Source: Pseudomonadota bacterium
GTDB lineage: Bacteria > Pseudomonadota > Gammaproteobacteria > Burkholderiales > Gallionellaceae
DNA length: 40,210 bases
Assembly (NCBI GenBank): GCA_021783855.1
Contig: JAJXTL010000008.1
Span: 1 to 40,210 of the forward strand
Direction: 5' to 3'
Shown here: one piece after another, positions 14,760 to 25,138 of the stretch
Layout: every line of letters starts with the position of its first letter
Numbering within the stretch: the stretch's first letter is position 1
Made by a program: the position numbers and the translations under genes
The notes under the pieces: model-generated
Told to the model about the DNA's origin: nothing
Seen by the model: only the letters and a program-made list of their open reading frames with translations
The model's database searches: none

Positions 14760-17609
14760 CTAAAGGTAACTCTCCATCGGCGGGCAGGAACAGATCAGGT
14801 TCTTGTCGCCGTACACATTATCCACGCGCGCAACGGCGGGCCAGAACTTGTTCTCGCGCACCCAGGGCAAGGGGTATGCGGCCTGTTCTCGCGTATAGCT
14901 GCGATTCCAGTCGCTCGACACCACGGCCTTCGCAGTATGCGGCGCATGCTTGATGACGTTGTCCTTTTTGTCGGCACGACCGGCTGCAATCTCGTCGATC
15001 TCGCCGCGTATCGCAATCATCGCTTCACAGAAACGATCAAGCTCCGCCTTGGATTCGCTCTCGGTCGGTTCCACCATCAAAGTATCCACCACCGGGAAAG
15101 AAGTGGTCGGCGCATGAAAGCCAAAATCCATCAGGCGCTTGGCGATGTCAGCCACTTCGATGCCCGCCTCCCGCTTGAAGTCGATGCACTGCAGGATCAT
15201 TTCGTGCGCACAGCGTCCGTTGCTGCCCACATACAGGGTGGCGTAATGATCCTTGAGCGATTCCTTGATATAGTTGGCATTCAGGATCGCCATACGGGTT
15301 GCTTCCTTGAGGCCCGCGCCGCCCATCATCTTGATGTAGCCATAGGAGACCAGCAGAATCAGCGCACTGCCGTAAGGCGCAGCGGATACCGCATGGATAC
15401 CCTGCTCTCCGCCGGTCTTGACCACCGGGTGGGAAGGCAGGAAAGGCGTCAGGTGCGCGGCCACACCAATCGGGCCCATACCGGGTCCGCCTCCGCCGTG
15501 CGGGATCGCAAATGTTTTGTGCAGGTTGAGGTGGCACACGTCTGCGCCGATGTTGCCGGGACTGGTAAGCCCCACCTGCGCGTTCATGTTTGCGCCGTCC
15601 ATGTATACCTGACCGCCGTTCGCGTGAATGATGGAGGTGATGTCGATGATGGATTCCTCATACACACCGTGCGTGCTGGGGTAGGTGACCATCAGGCAGG
15701 ACAGATTGTCACGGTGCAGTTCGGCTTTCTCGCGCAGATCCGTCACGTCGATGTTGCCTTTTTGATCGCATTTCACCACCACGATGTCCATGCCGCACAT
15801 CGCTGCACTGGCAGGATTGGTGCCATGCGCGGAGGAGGGGATCAGCGCGACATTGCGCTGTCCTTCGCCGCGTGAGCGATGCCAGGCCTGGATCACCAGC
15901 AGGCCCGCATATTCGCCCTGCGCACCACTGTTGGGCTGAAAACTCATCTGCGCGAAGCCGGTAATTTCCGACAAGGCAGCATCCAGCCCTGTGATCATTT
16001 CCTGAAATCCCGCCGCCTGTTCCACCGGCACGAAGGGGTGCAGGTTGGCGAATTCCGGCCAGGTCAGCGCCAGCAGTTCGGACGCTGCGTTCAGCTTCAT
16101 CGTGCAGGAGCCCAGCGCGATCATCGAGTGGGTCAGTGACAGATCCTTGTTTTCCAGTCGCTTGAGGTAGCGCATCATCAGTGTTTCGGAATGGTAGGAA
16201 TTGAACACTGCATGAGCCAGTATCACCGATTGTCGCACCTTCAGGTGCATGGATTGACCGGCTACCTGCACCTCGCTCAATCGGGCAGCCGCTTTGCCGG
16301 CGGCTTCTGCAAGTACGGAAAGAATTGCGTTCAGATCAGCTATCGAGGTGGTCTGGTTCAGCGCAATGCCCAGTCCTTCGCTGCTATAGCGGAAGTTGAT
16401 TTCTGCCGATTCAGCCAGCGCGCGTATTTTTGCGTTATCGGTATGCAGCAGTTTGATCGTGTCGAAGAAGCTGTCATGCGCGATTTGATAACCCAGCTTT
16501 TTCAGCTCTACGGACAGGGCGACGGTCATCAGGTGCAGCTGTCTTGCGATGTTCCGCAGACCCTGCGGACCATGATAGACCGCATACATGCCGGCCATGA
16601 TGGCAAGCAGTGCCTGTGCGGTGCAGATGTTGGAAGTGGCTTTCTCGCGGCGGATATGCTGCTCGCGGGTTTGCAGCGCCATACGCAGCGCGGGATTGCC
16701 GTCCGCGTCACGCGAGACGCCGATGATGCGTCCCGGCATGGCACGCTTGAAGGCGTCGCGGCAGGCGAAGTAGGCGGCGTGAGGTCCGCCGTAACCCATC
16801 GGCACACCGAAGCGCTGCGTGGAGCCCAGCACGATGTCGGCACCCCATTCGCCGGGCGGCGTGAGCAGGACCAGGCTCAGGATGTCGGCCGCCACCGCGA
16901 TGGTCATGCCGTGCTGTTTCGCACGGGCCACAAAGTCGCTGTAATCGTGCACCGCGCCATTGGCGGTCGGATATTGCAGCAGCGCGCCATACAGCGTGTC
17001 ATTCAGGGTGACCGTCTTGAAGTCGCCGATGACAAGCTCAATGCCTAATGGCTTGGCGCGGGTTTTCAGCAATTCGATGGTTTGCGGGAAACATTCGTGC
17101 GAGACAAAAAAACTGTTCTTGTCGGCGGCATCCCTGGGACGCAGACCATGCAGCATGGTCATTGCCTCGGCAGCGGCGGTGGCCTCATCCAGCAACGAGG
17201 CATTGGCGATTTCCATGCCGGTCAGATCCGTCACCATGGTCTGGAAATTGAGCAACGCTTCCAGACGGCCCTGGGCGATTTCGGCCTGATAGGGTGTGTA
17301 GGCGGTATACCAGCCCGGATTTTCCAGCACGTTACGCTGAATCACGGGCGGTACGACGGTATCGTAATAACCCAGCCCGATGTAACTCTTGTACAACTTG
17401 TTTTTCGCCGCAATGCCTCTGAGATGAGAAAGATAGGCGTATTCGGACAGACCGTCAGGCAGGTTCAGCGGTTCTTTCAAACGAATCGCAGCCGGTATGG
17501 TTTCATCGATCAGCACATCGAGTGATGGCGCATTGATTTTTTGCAGCATTTCCTGAACGTCTTGTTCAGTGGGGCCGTTGTGGCGGTTTACAAATTGGTC
17601 AGTGTTCAT
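14760..17609 (-). CDS. gcvP: Glycine dehydrogenase (decarboxylating), P protein
   Basis: 949-aa PLP enzyme of the glycine cleavage system; it decarboxylates glycine and passes the methylamine group to lipoyl-GcvH. This is the single-chain form, with both homologous halves. The PLP lysine is K698 in [17 protein letters not shown]. Other family blocks are [15 protein letters not shown] at the N-terminus, [24 protein letters not shown], and [17 protein letters not shown] sequence before the lysine. I chose ATG at 17609 ([10 protein letters not shown]), the usual start; an open frame continues to 17735 but would translate the heptad repeats as SILNP units. The 5' region is made of GGATTGA heptads and no Shine-Dalgarno is visible, so translation may depend on coupling or a leader structure. 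It is the last gene of gcvT-gcvH-gcvP. Confidence 0.97.
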   Translation of the reverse strand: MNTDQFVNRHNGPTEQDVQEMLQKINAPSLDVLIDETIPAAIRLKEPLNLPDGLSEYAYLSHLRGIAAKNKLYKSYIGLGYYDTVVPPVIQRNVLENPGWYTAYTPYQAEIAQGRLEALLNFQTMVTDLTGMEIANASLLDEATAAAEAMTMLHGLRPRDAADKNSFFVSHECFPQTIELLKTRAKPLGIELVIGDFKTVTLNDTLYGALLQYPTANGAVHDYSDFVARAKQHGMTIAVAADILSLVLLTPPGEWGADIVLGSTQRFGVPMGYGGPHAAYFACRDAFKRAMPGRIIGVSRDADGNPALRMALQTREQHIRREKATSNICTAQALLAIMAGMYAVYHGPQGLRNIARQLHLMTVALSVELKKLGYQIAHDSFFDTIKLLHTDNAKIRALAESAEINFRYSSEGLGIALNQTTSIADLNAILSVLAEAAGKAAARLSEVQVAGQSMHLKVRQSVILAHAVFNSYHSETLMMRYLKRLENKDLSLTHSMIALGSCTMKLNAASELLALTWPEFANLHPFVPVEQAAGFQEMITGLDAALSEITGFAQMSFQPNSGAQGEYAGLLVIQAWHRSRGEGQRNVALIPSSAHGTNPASAAMCGMDIVVVKCDQKGNIDVTDLREKAELHRDNLSCLMVTYPSTHGVYEESIIDITSIIHANGGQVYMDGANMNAQVGLTSPGNIGADVCHLNLHKTFAIPHGGGGPGMGPIGVAAHLTPFLPSHPVVKTGGEQGIHAVSAAPYGSALILLVSYGYIKMMGGAGLKEATRMAILNANYIKESLKDHYATLYVGSNGRCAHEMILQCIDFKREAGIEVADIAKRLMDFGFHAPTTSFPVVDTLMVEPTESESKAELDRFCEAMIAIRGEIDEIAAGRADKKDNVIKHAPHTAKAVVSSDWNRSYTREQAAYPLPWVRENKFWPAVARVDNVYGDKNLICSCPPMESYL

Positions 17610-17610
17610 A

Positions 17611-17752
17611 GGATTCGGGATTGAGAAATCAGGATTGAGGATCGAAGAGCGAGGATTGAGGATTGAGGATTGAGGATTGAGGATGGAGTATAGTGCAGAT
17701 CGAAGAGCGGATTTTCCTCGCGCCTCAATCCACAATCCTCAATCCTCAATCC
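17611..17752. repeat. Heptad arrays in opposite orientation between gcvH and gcvP
   Basis: From 17611 to 17687, eleven 7-bp units run in unbroken register, most GGATTGA or one change from it, with four perfect copies in a row at 17653-17680. At 17725-17752 four units of the reverse orientation (TCAATCC, one ACAATCC) follow. The arrays can pair in the gcv mRNA as a long imperfect stem. The direct repeat GATCGAAGAGCG occurs near 17640 and 17698. The array ends 1 nt before the gcvP ATG. Confidence 0.9.
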
Positions 17753-17757
17753 TGCTT

Positions 17758-18147
17758 TTAGTGTGCTTCGCTGTCTACGAAGGCCTGATAAGCAGCCGCA
17801 TCCATCAGCGCGTCGACATCGGCCGCGTTGTCAGGCTTCAGTTTGAACATCCACGCAGCGTAAGGGTCTTCATTGATGGCTTCAGGACTGCCGTCCAGTA
17901 TGCCGTTGATTTCAGTGACCGTTCCCGACAGCGGAGCGTACACATCGGCGGCGGCTTTGACCGATTCCACCACCGCGCATTCTTCACGCGCTTTCAGGTG
18001 ACGTCCGACGGCCGGCGCTTCGACGAACACCATGTCGCCCAGCAATTCCTGTGCGTGCTGTGTGATGCCGATGCTGACCGTGCCGTCCGCTTCGGTTTTG
18101 ACCCATTCGTGGGAAGTGGTGTATTTCAGGTTGGATGGATTGCTCAT
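17758..18147 (-). CDS. gcvH: Glycine cleavage system H protein
   Basis: 129-aa lipoyl carrier that shuttles the aminomethyl group between P, T and L proteins. The lipoylated lysine is K64 in [23 protein letters not shown] and [19 protein letters not shown] at the N-terminus and [14 protein letters not shown] near the C-terminus are standard. Length is the family's usual. It lies between gcvT and gcvP; the gap to gcvT holds a palindromic repeat and that to gcvP holds heptad arrays. A ribosome site GGAGAA lies a few nt before the ATG on the - strand. GcvL (lipoamide dehydrogenase) is not in the window. Confidence 0.97.
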   Translation of the reverse strand: MSNPSNLKYTTSHEWVKTEADGTVSIGITQHAQELLGDMVFVEAPAVGRHLKAREECAVVESVKAAADVYAPLSGTVTEINGILDGSPEAINEDPYAAWMFKLKPDNAADVDALMDAAAYQAFVDSEAH

Positions 18148-18172
18148 GTTGTTCTCCGGAAAATTATCAATT

Positions 18173-18245
18173 GTAGGTCGGGTTTTAACCCGACACGCAT
18201 TGCTTGCGTTAATAACCTGACAAGTCGGGCTGAAGCCCGACCTAC
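18173..18245. repeat. Palindromic repeat between gcvT and gcvH
   Basis: Outer arms GTAGGTCGGG (18173-18182) and CCCGACCTAC (18236-18245) enclose two small hairpins, GTCGGG-TTTTAA-CCCGAC and GTCGGGC-TGAA-GCCCGAC, with CGCA/TGCG between. Motifs of this type are scattered in many bacterial genomes. In the mRNA it would form a compact multi-stem structure inside the operon. Confidence 0.85.
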
Positions 18246-18254
18246 CGCTAACGT

Positions 18255-19346
18255 CTAACTACTGCTTATAACTGCCTTGCCATTTCTTGCAAATGGATAC
18301 TTGACCACCTGTGCGGAAAGTATTTTATCGCGAATTGCAACCTGTACCGTATCGCCGATGGTAACCTCGACGGGTACGCGGGCCAGCGCGATGGATTTTT
18401 CCAGCGTGGGGGAAAAACTGCCGCTGGTGATCTCGCCATTGCCGTGCGCGGTGTGCACCGCTTGATGGCCGCGCAATACGCCGCGGTCCAGCAATACCAG
18501 ACCGACCAGTTTTTGAGTGGGTGGATGGGCCAACAGGGCCTGCTTGCCGATGAAGTCGCGGGGGCTTTTCAGATCCACGGTCCAGGCGAGCCCCGATTCC
18601 AGCGGGCCGACGTCCTCATTCATGTCCTGTCCGTAGAGGTTCATGCCGGCCTCAAGACGCAGCGTGTCGCGTGCGCCCAGACCAATCGGTTTGACGCCTT
18701 TTTCCGCCAGTGTCGCCCAGAAAAACGGTGCAGCCTTGGCCGGTATCATGATTTCGAAGCCGTCTTCGCCGGTGTAGCCGGTGCGCGCGATGAACATCGT
18801 GCCCATTTCCACCGCACTGAAAGGAATCAGTTTTTCGGTCAGTTCCTGACTGCCGGGCAGCGCATCCCAGACTTTGGCGCGCGCATTCGGTCCCTGCACG
18901 GCGATCATCGCCAGTTCAGGATGGTCCGCGATTTCGACCTGTGGTGCATGAAGCTCTGCCTGTTTTTTCATCCAGACGATGTCTTTATCTGCGGTGCCTG
19001 CGTTGACCACGATGCGGAACCAGTCCTCAGACATGAAGTACACGATCAGGTCGTCGATCACGCCGCCGTTCTCCAGCAGCATGGCGGAATACAGCGCCTT
19101 GCCCGGCAGGGTCAGCTTGTCCACATTGTTCGCCAGCAGGTAGCGCAACAAGGCACGCACGCCTTCGCCTTTCATATCCACCACACGCATGTGGGAAACA
19201 TCGAACATGCCGCAATCATTACGCACCTGATGATGCTCGTCGATCTGTGAACCGTAATTTACCGGCATGTCCCAGCCGCCGAAATCCACCATTTTTGCGC
19301 CCATCGCGCGGTGGGCGGCATTTAAAGGGGTTGTTTTAAGAGTCAT
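18255..19346 (-). CDS. gcvT: Aminomethyltransferase, T protein of the glycine cleavage system
   Basis: 363-aa tetrahydrofolate-dependent enzyme that releases ammonia from aminomethyl-GcvH and forms 5,10-methylene-THF. Family blocks: [28 protein letters not shown] at the N-terminus, [22 protein letters not shown] near 195, [21 protein letters not shown] near 223-243, and [17 protein letters not shown]. Length is normal. It is the first gene of gcvT-gcvH-gcvP. The ATG follows the leader terminator's T run by 16 nt, with GGTGA as ribosome site, so expression depends on read-through controlled by the glycine riboswitch. Confidence 0.97.
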   Translation of the reverse strand: MTLKTTPLNAAHRAMGAKMVDFGGWDMPVNYGSQIDEHHQVRNDCGMFDVSHMRVVDMKGEGVRALLRYLLANNVDKLTLPGKALYSAMLLENGGVIDDLIVYFMSEDWFRIVVNAGTADKDIVWMKKQAELHAPQVEIADHPELAMIAVQGPNARAKVWDALPGSQELTEKLIPFSAVEMGTMFIARTGYTGEDGFEIMIPAKAAPFFWATLAEKGVKPIGLGARDTLRLEAGMNLYGQDMNEDVGPLESGLAWTVDLKSPRDFIGKQALLAHPPTQKLVGLVLLDRGVLRGHQAVHTAHGNGEITSGSFSPTLEKSIALARVPVEVTIGDTVQVAIRDKILSAQVVKYPFARNGKAVISSS

Positions 19347-19362
19347 GATGTCGTCACCAAAT

Positions 19363-19394
19363 AAAAAGGCGCAGCACGAAAATCGTGCTGCGCC
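19363..19394 (-). terminator. Riboswitch-controlled intrinsic terminator before gcvT
   Basis: On the - strand GGCGCAGCACGA, a short loop, then TCGTGCTGCGCC form a perfect GC-rich stem followed by TTTTT and ATTT. It begins right after the 3' strand of aptamer II P1 (CAGAT-GGGG), the arrangement of a glycine-activated transcription switch. Confidence 0.9.
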
Positions 19395-19396
19395 CC

Positions 19397-19641
19397 ATCT
19401 GTCCTTGGTACCTGAGAGATTACAATGGTCATTTCCGCCTTCGCGGGATAACCAGCGACTTGTCCGCTTGCGGGCTTAGTCGAATGGCTAGCAGTTTCAT
19501 CAATGACATCGGTTGTGTGCCCCTTCGGTGGCAGGTTTTTCCTGCGCTCTCCAGATTTGCCTGTGCCAATAGTTCTTTTGCCTGAGCGGTTACGGGTGTT
19601 ACGCCTTCGGCGGTGGCATCAAAACCACGCTCTCCTATTGG
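19397..19641 (-). ncRNA. Tandem glycine riboswitch with a repeat-derived extended P3 arm in aptamer II
   Basis: Two glycine aptamers in series. Aptamer I (19641-19566): P1 CCAATAG/CTATTGG, GGAGAGCG, GCCGAAGGCG, and CCGCTCAGGCAAAAG. Aptamer II (19556-19397): P1 ATCTG/CAGAT, GGAGAGCGC, CACCGAAGGGGCAC, and ATCTCTCAGGTACC...GGACAG. These are the conserved elements of the class. In aptamer II the P3 arm starts ACAA/TTGT and GTCATT/AATGAC and then carries a 55-nt hairpin (19447-19501) that matches the core of repeats A-C. The glycine-binding junction appears intact. It should turn gcvTHP on when glycine is plentiful. Confidence 0.93.
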
Positions 19642-19658
19642 TCTGAACGGCGAAGCGG

Positions 19659-19687
19659 ATTATGCTGGATTCGCCAAAACCTGACAA
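19659..19687 (-). promoter_or_regulatory. Sigma-70 promoter of the gcv leader
   Basis: On the - strand TTGTCA (complement of 19682-19687), a 17-nt spacer, and CATAAT (complement of 19659-19664) make a near-consensus promoter. A start about 7 nt downstream would lie close to the first riboswitch P1 strand. It sits just behind the gatB stop. Confidence 0.75.
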
Positions 19688-19695
19688 CGAATATT

Positions 19696-21186
19696 TTATC
19701 CCGCCAGTTTCTTTTGCAGCACCTCGTTGAGTTGTGCAGGATTGGCCTTGCCCTTGCTGGCCTTCATTGCAAGACCTACGAAAAAGCCGAACAATTTGTC
19801 TTTGCCTGAGCGGTACTCGGCCACCTTGTCGGCGTTCGCAGCGATGATTTCATCCACCAGCGCCTCGATCGCTCCTGAATCGGAAACCTGTTTCAAGCCT
19901 TTTGCTTCGATGATTTCATCGGCATTGCCGCCTTCCGACCACAAGGTGCGGAATACATCCTTCGCGCCTGAATTAGAAATCGTGCCGTCCGCAATGCGGA
20001 TCAGCATGCCGCTCATTTGTTGTGGCGAGACAGGGCATTGCGCCATTTCCAGTCCGTCGCGATTGAGCTGTGCACTGACTTCTCCGATGATCCAGTTGGC
20101 GCATAGCTTGGCATTGGGTGTGCCGGCAAACTTAACGCACTCATCGAAAAAATCCGCCATTTCGCGCGAGGAGGTCAGGCTGGACGCATCATAGGCGGAC
20201 AAACCGAACTCGTTCACATAGCGGCTGCGACGCGCTTCAGGCAGCTCAGGCAGCGCGGCGCGTGCTGCTTCCAGCATGTCGGGTGTGATGTCCAGCGGCA
20301 GCAGGTCTGGATCGGGGAAATAACGGTAATCGTGTGCGTCTTCCTTGCTGCGCATCGCACGCGTCTCGCCGGTATCCGGGTTGAACAGAATGGTGGCCTG
20401 ATGAATTTTTGCGCCGCTCTCAAGCTGGTCGATCTGCCACTGCACCTCGTAGTCGATGGCCTGCTGTATGAACTTGAATGAATTGAGGTTTTTGATTTCG
20501 CGGCGTGTGCCGAGCGGCTCGCCGGGTTTACGCACCGACACGTTCACATCGCAGCGGAACGAACCTTCCTGCATGTTGCCGTCAGAGATGCCGATCCAGC
20601 GCACCAGCGTGTGCAGTGTCTTGGCATAGGCCACCGCTTCAGCGGCGGAACACATGTCGGGTTCCGAGACGATTTCCAGCAGTGGCGTGCCGGCACGGTT
20701 CAGATCCACGCCGGTCATGCCCTGAGATGCGCCATGCACGGATTTTCCCGCGTCTTCTTCAAGGTGCGCGCGGGTGATGCGCACCACTTTTTCATAAGCC
20801 TGCCCTGAGCCTGTCGAAGGGGCCTGCCCTAAGCCTGTCGAAGGGCCTGACAATGGCTCAACCTGTATGGTCAACGAGCCCATTCCCACCACCGGCAGGT
20901 CGAACTGGCTGATCTGGTAGCCTTTGGGCAGGTCGGGGTAAAAATAATTCTTGCGCGCAAATACCGAGCGCGGCGCGATATGTGCGCCAACCGCGAGGCC
21001 GAACTTGATGGCGCGTTCTACGGCGCCCTTGTTCAGTACCGGCAATACGCCGGGCAGCGCGATGCTCACCGCGTCCGCCTGTGTGTTGGGTTCGGCGCCA
21101 TAGGTGGTGGACGCGCCGGAAAAAATTTTGGTATTGGTGGACAGTTGCGTGTGCACTTCCAGACCGATGACGGTTTCCCAGGACAT
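19696..21186 (-). CDS. gatB: Asp-tRNA(Asn)/Glu-tRNA(Gln) amidotransferase subunit B, with in-frame repeat insertion
   Basis: 496-aa subunit that binds the misacylated tRNA and performs kinase/transamidation with GatA and GatC. Family blocks: [77 protein letters not shown] and VRKPGEP, then the YqeY-like tail near the C-terminus. Residues 113-130 ([18 protein letters not shown]) are extra relative to the family, which normally goes from the E-PL region directly to [16 protein letters not shown]; they are encoded by a tandem repeat at 20798-20845. The gene lies 9 nt after gatA in the gatC-gatA-gatB operon. The insert falls in a loop of the cradle domain, probably tolerated. Confidence 0.97.
   Translation of the reverse strand: MSWETVIGLEVHTQLSTNTKIFSGASTTYGAEPNTQADAVSIALPGVLPVLNKGAVERAIKFGLAVGAHIAPRSVFARKNYFYPDLPKGYQISQFDLPVVGMGSLTIQVEPLSGPSTGLGQAPSTGSGQAYEKVVRITRAHLEEDAGKSVHGASQGMTGVDLNRAGTPLLEIVSEPDMCSAAEAVAYAKTLHTLVRWIGISDGNMQEGSFRCDVNVSVRKPGEPLGTRREIKNLNSFKFIQQAIDYEVQWQIDQLESGAKIHQATILFNPDTGETRAMRSKEDAHDYRYFPDPDLLPLDITPDMLEAARAALPELPEARRSRYVNEFGLSAYDASSLTSSREMADFFDECVKFAGTPNAKLCANWIIGEVSAQLNRDGLEMAQCPVSPQQMSGMLIRIADGTISNSGAKDVFRTLWSEGGNADEIIEAKGLKQVSDSGAIEALVDEIIAANADKVAEYRSGKDKLFGFFVGLAMKASKGKANPAQLNEVLQKKLAG
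20798..20845. repeat. 24-bp tandem duplication in gatB
   Basis: Two 24-bp units, GCCTGCCCTGAGCCTGTCG and the rest AAGGG, differ at one base (G/A) and are followed by a partial third (GCCTGAC). Units contain the widespread CCTGAGCCTGTCGAAGG repeat sequence. Each is 8 codons, so the gatB frame is kept. Confidence 0.92.
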
Positions 21187-21195
21187 AGTGTTTCC

Positions 21196-22656
21196 TTACA
21201 GAGGCGCGCGACTGTGCCAGTCGGTCGCCAGTTGATATTGGTGTGCGACGTTCAGCATGCGCGCCTCGTCGAAATAGTTGCCGATGATCTGCAAACCGAC
21301 CGGCATAGCCGGGCCGCTTGTGCCCGGGTCGCCAAGCCCGCAGGGGATGGACATGCCGGGGAGCCCCGCCAGATTCACCGCGATGGTGTAAATATCGGAC
21401 AGGTACATCTGTACCGGATCGTCCTTTTCGCCCAGGTTGAAGGCGGTGGAAGGGCTGGTCGGCCCCATGATGACATCGCACTGTTTGAAAGCGTCGGTGA
21501 AATCCTGCGCGATCAGGCGGCGTATCTTCTGCGCCTGCAGGTAATACGCGTCGTAATAGCCGTGCGAGAGCACATACGTGCCAATCATGATGCGGCGTTT
21601 GACTTCCTCGCCGAAACCCTGTGCGCGGCTCTTTTCATACATGTCCGCCAGATCGGTGTAGTCAGGTGCGCGATAGCCGTAGCGCACGCCGTCGAAACGC
21701 GACAGGTTACTGGAAGCTTCCGCAGGCGCCAATACGTAATACACCGGCACGGCCAGTTTCGAGTTCGGCAGGCTGATGTCGACGATCACGGCGCCCAGCT
21801 TCTTGTATTCGGCAATCGCATCCTGAACGCGACTTGCTACGTCATTGGACAAGCCTTCCGCAAAAAACTCTTTGGGCAAGCCGATGCGCAGACCGGCAAG
21901 CGGCTTATTCAAATCGCGCGTGTAGTCCTCGGCATCGCGCTGCAATGAAGTCGAGTCTCGTTCGTCGAAGCCGGCCATCACGTTCAGCATCAACGCGCAA
22001 TCTTCCGCGCTCTTCGCCAGCGGCCCCGCCTGATCGAGGCTGGAAGCGAAGGCGATCATGCCGTAGCGCGACACCGTGCCATACGTTGGCTTGATGCCTG
22101 TGATGCCGCACAGCGCTGCCGGCTGGCGGATCGAGCCGCCGGTATCGGTGCCGGTTGCCGCCGCACACAAGCGGGCTGCTACAGCCGAGGCCGCGCCCCC
22201 TGAGCTGCCGCCGGGAACGGTCTTTGTATTCCACGGATTTCTGACCTGCCCGAAATAGGAAGTCTCATTACTCGACCCCATGGCGAACTCGTCCATGTTG
22301 GTCTTGCCCAGATTGATCGCACCGGCCTTATTGAACTGTTCGACGACATGTGCGTCATATGGCGCAATGAAGTCGGACAGCATCTTAGATCCGCAGGTGG
22401 TGCGCCAGCCTTTGGCGCAAAAGATGTCCTTCTGTGCGATCGGAATGCCAGTGAGCGGCAACGCCCGGCCTTGCGCCAACATTGCATCGGCAGCCGCCGC
22501 CTGCGTCAGACTGGTTTTGGCGTCGACTGTAATGTAAGCGTTCAACACTGGATTGTGCGCGGCGATGCGGTCGAGGTAGAGTTGAGTCAATTCGACGCTG
22601 GAAATATTTTTGGCGCGCAGTGCTGCGCCCAGTTGTGTGAGACTGTAATTCAACAT
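21196..22656 (-). CDS. gatA: Asp-tRNA(Asn)/Glu-tRNA(Gln) amidotransferase subunit A
   Basis: 486-aa glutaminase subunit of the amidase-signature family that supplies ammonia to GatB. The Ser-cisSer-Lys triad is visible: K76 in [13 protein letters not shown]151/S152 in [14 protein letters not shown], and S175 in [16 protein letters not shown]. The C-terminus [11 protein letters not shown] and PVGLQIIG is typical. Length is normal. It lies 5 nt after gatC and 9 nt before gatB, one transcript. Presence of GatCAB implies tRNA-dependent Gln and/or Asn formation; no AsnRS or GlnRS gene is in view. Confidence 0.97.
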   Translation of the reverse strand: MLNYSLTQLGAALRAKNISSVELTQLYLDRIAAHNPVLNAYITVDAKTSLTQAAAADAMLAQGRALPLTGIPIAQKDIFCAKGWRTTCGSKMLSDFIAPYDAHVVEQFNKAGAINLGKTNMDEFAMGSSNETSYFGQVRNPWNTKTVPGGSSGGAASAVAARLCAAATGTDTGGSIRQPAALCGITGIKPTYGTVSRYGMIAFASSLDQAGPLAKSAEDCALMLNVMAGFDERDSTSLQRDAEDYTRDLNKPLAGLRIGLPKEFFAEGLSNDVASRVQDAIAEYKKLGAVIVDISLPNSKLAVPVYYVLAPAEASSNLSRFDGVRYGYRAPDYTDLADMYEKSRAQGFGEEVKRRIMIGTYVLSHGYYDAYYLQAQKIRRLIAQDFTDAFKQCDVIMGPTSPSTAFNLGEKDDPVQMYLSDIYTIAVNLAGLPGMSIPCGLGDPGTSGPAMPVGLQIIGNYFDEARMLNVAHQYQLATDWHSRAPL

Positions 22657-22661
22657 GGCAT

Positions 22662-22949
22662 TTACTCGATAACTTGAGGGACAAGATACAGGCCGGCTTC
22701 AACTTGCGGCGCGATGGACTGGAAAAGCTCGCGCTGGTCGGTCTCGGTGACCCTGTCTTCGCGCAGGCGTTGAGACAAATCCTGGGCGTGCGACATAGGT
22801 TCGATGCCTGTGGTATCCACGGCCTGCATCTGTGCTATGAGTTCAAAAATGCCGGACAATTGCGTTCTGGCTGCTTCGATTTCGGTGTTGTTCATGGCAA
22901 GGCGCGCTAAGCGCGCAACTTTCTGAACGTCGGCGGTGCTTAATGACAT
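22662..22949 (-). CDS. gatC: Asp-tRNA(Asn)/Glu-tRNA(Gln) amidotransferase subunit C
   Basis: 95-aa small subunit that wraps and stabilises the GatA-GatB interface. [20 protein letters not shown] at the start and the segment [22 protein letters not shown], then LREDRVTE, are family hallmarks. ATG at 22949 is chosen over the longer frame to 22988 because it gives the usual start and length. The gene is first in gatC-gatA-gatB and divergent from mreB; the 83-nt spacer must contain both promoters, with AT-rich TTATAATAAC sequence near 22960-22970, but I could not fix their boxes. Confidence 0.95.
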   Translation of the reverse strand: MSLSTADVQKVARLARLAMNNTEIEAARTQLSGIFELIAQMQAVDTTGIEPMSHAQDLSQRLREDRVTETDQRELFQSIAPQVEAGLYLVPQVIE

Positions 22950-22990
22950 AGTAAAAGCTTTATAATAACAAGACTGATAGAGTATCATAA

Positions 22991-24076
<1,086 letters not shown>

Positions 24077-24088
24077 GGCTTGATGGCA

Positions 24089-24223
24089 AGTGGGGAGTAG
24101 GGAGTGGGAAGTGGGGAAAACGGTTTTTCTCAATTCCCATTTTCTGTTTTTTACAACCACGTTTCACTGACCACTGAGGCACGCAGTGCCGCTCCACTTA
24201 CAACTCGCTACTTACCACTTACC
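24089..24223. repeat. Inverted heptad arrays between mreB and mreC
   Basis: Four 7-bp units at 24089-24116 (AGTGGGG, AGTAGGG, AGTGGGA, AGTGGGG) and four units in the opposite sense at 24196-24223 (ACTTACA, ACTCGCT, ACTTACC, ACTTACC). The two arrays flank a spacer of about 80 nt with T-rich runs (GGTTTTTCTC and CTGTTTTTTAC). The second array ends 9 nt before the mreC ATG and leaves no Shine-Dalgarno. Same heptad family as at 7154 and 39309. Confidence 0.88.
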
Positions 24224-24232
24224 CTATAACCG

Positions 24233-25138
24233 ATGGACAGCACGCAAACTTTTCAGGTTTTTGACCGGGGCCCCAGCCCCGCTGCGCGCCTCGTGTTTTT
24301 TGCGGTGCTGTCGTTGCTGTTGATGTTTGTGGATGCGCGTTACCGCTATCTTGAATCTACCCGCAGTGTACTTTCTGTGCTGGTGTCCCCTATGCAGCGT
24401 CTGGCAATGCTGCCGGGCGTCCTGTGGCAGGATGCCTCAGATTTTTTTGTCAGGCAGAGCACTTTACTGGAAGAGAATCGGGCATTGCATCGTCAACATG
24501 AGACGGACACCGCACAGCTGGTGCAATGGCAATCCCTGCTGCTGGAAAATCAGCAATTGCGCAATTTAACGGCATTGCAGCGGCGCAGCCAGTTTACCGT
24601 GCAATTCGCCGAAATTACCTATGCCGAGCGGGATATCTTCAGGCGTAAAGTGCTTATCAACAAAGGCAGCACGAACAATATTCAGGCAGGACAGATAGTG
24701 ATGGATGACAAGGGTATCGTGGGGCAGATCACCCGTGTTTATCCATGGCTATCCGAGGTCACACTGATTACCGAGAAAGATCATGCCGTGCCGGTACAGG
24801 TACAGCGCAGCGGATTGCGCAGCGTTGCGTTCGGTGCCGGAGACACCAGCCAGTTATCGTTGCGCTACATGCCGGTCAGCGCCGACATTCTGAAGGGAGA
24901 TGTGCTGGTCACTTCCGGTATTGACGGGCTCTATCCGCCGGGTATACCCGTTGCCAGGGTGGAAAAAATAGAGCGCGACGCGGCTTATCCATTTGCCCGC
25001 ATTGTGTGCTCGCCCATCGGGGGGGTGGACAAGCATCGCTTTTTGATGATCCTGTCTGCACAGCCCAGACTGCCCGAACGTCCGGGAGAAGAGCCTGCGG
25101 CTGCCAGGGCGAAGACCAGAAAGACAGGGGGACATTGA
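24233..25138 (+). CDS. mreC: Rod-shape-determining protein MreC
   Basis: 301-aa bitopic inner-membrane protein linking cytoplasmic MreB to periplasmic wall enzymes. A transmembrane segment at about residues 17-37 (ARLVFFAVLSLLLMFVDAR) is followed by a coiled coil (about 75-110: LLEENRALHRQHETDTAQL) and the beta-barrel MreC domain with RRKVLINKGSTNNIQAGQIVMDDKGIVGQ in segments and VTSGIDGLYPPGIPVARV. The C-terminal tail is rich in A, E and R. The stop overlaps the mreD start (TGATG). No ribosome site is visible before the ATG, which is preceded by heptad repeats. Confidence 0.96.
   Translation: MDSTQTFQVFDRGPSPAARLVFFAVLSLLLMFVDARYRYLESTRSVLSVLVSPMQRLAMLPGVLWQDASDFFVRQSTLLEENRALHRQHETDTAQLVQWQSLLLENQQLRNLTALQRRSQFTVQFAEITYAERDIFRRKVLINKGSTNNIQAGQIVMDDKGIVGQITRVYPWLSEVTLITEKDHAVPVQVQRSGLRSVAFGAGDTSQLSLRYMPVSADILKGDVLVTSGIDGLYPPGIPVARVEKIERDAAYPFARIVCSPIGGVDKHRFLMILSAQPRLPERPGEEPAAARAKTRKTGGH

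Noticed and set aside
14937..17525. Several 100-300-aa + strand frames opposite gcvP
   Set aside because: All antisense to gcvP; no recognisable domains.
17610..17735. N-terminal extension of gcvP with SILNP repeats
   Set aside because: It is heptad-repeat DNA read through; the family start is at MNTDQF.
17611..17752. Heptad arrays as a CRISPR array
   Set aside because: Units are 7 bp with no spacers and no cas genes nearby.
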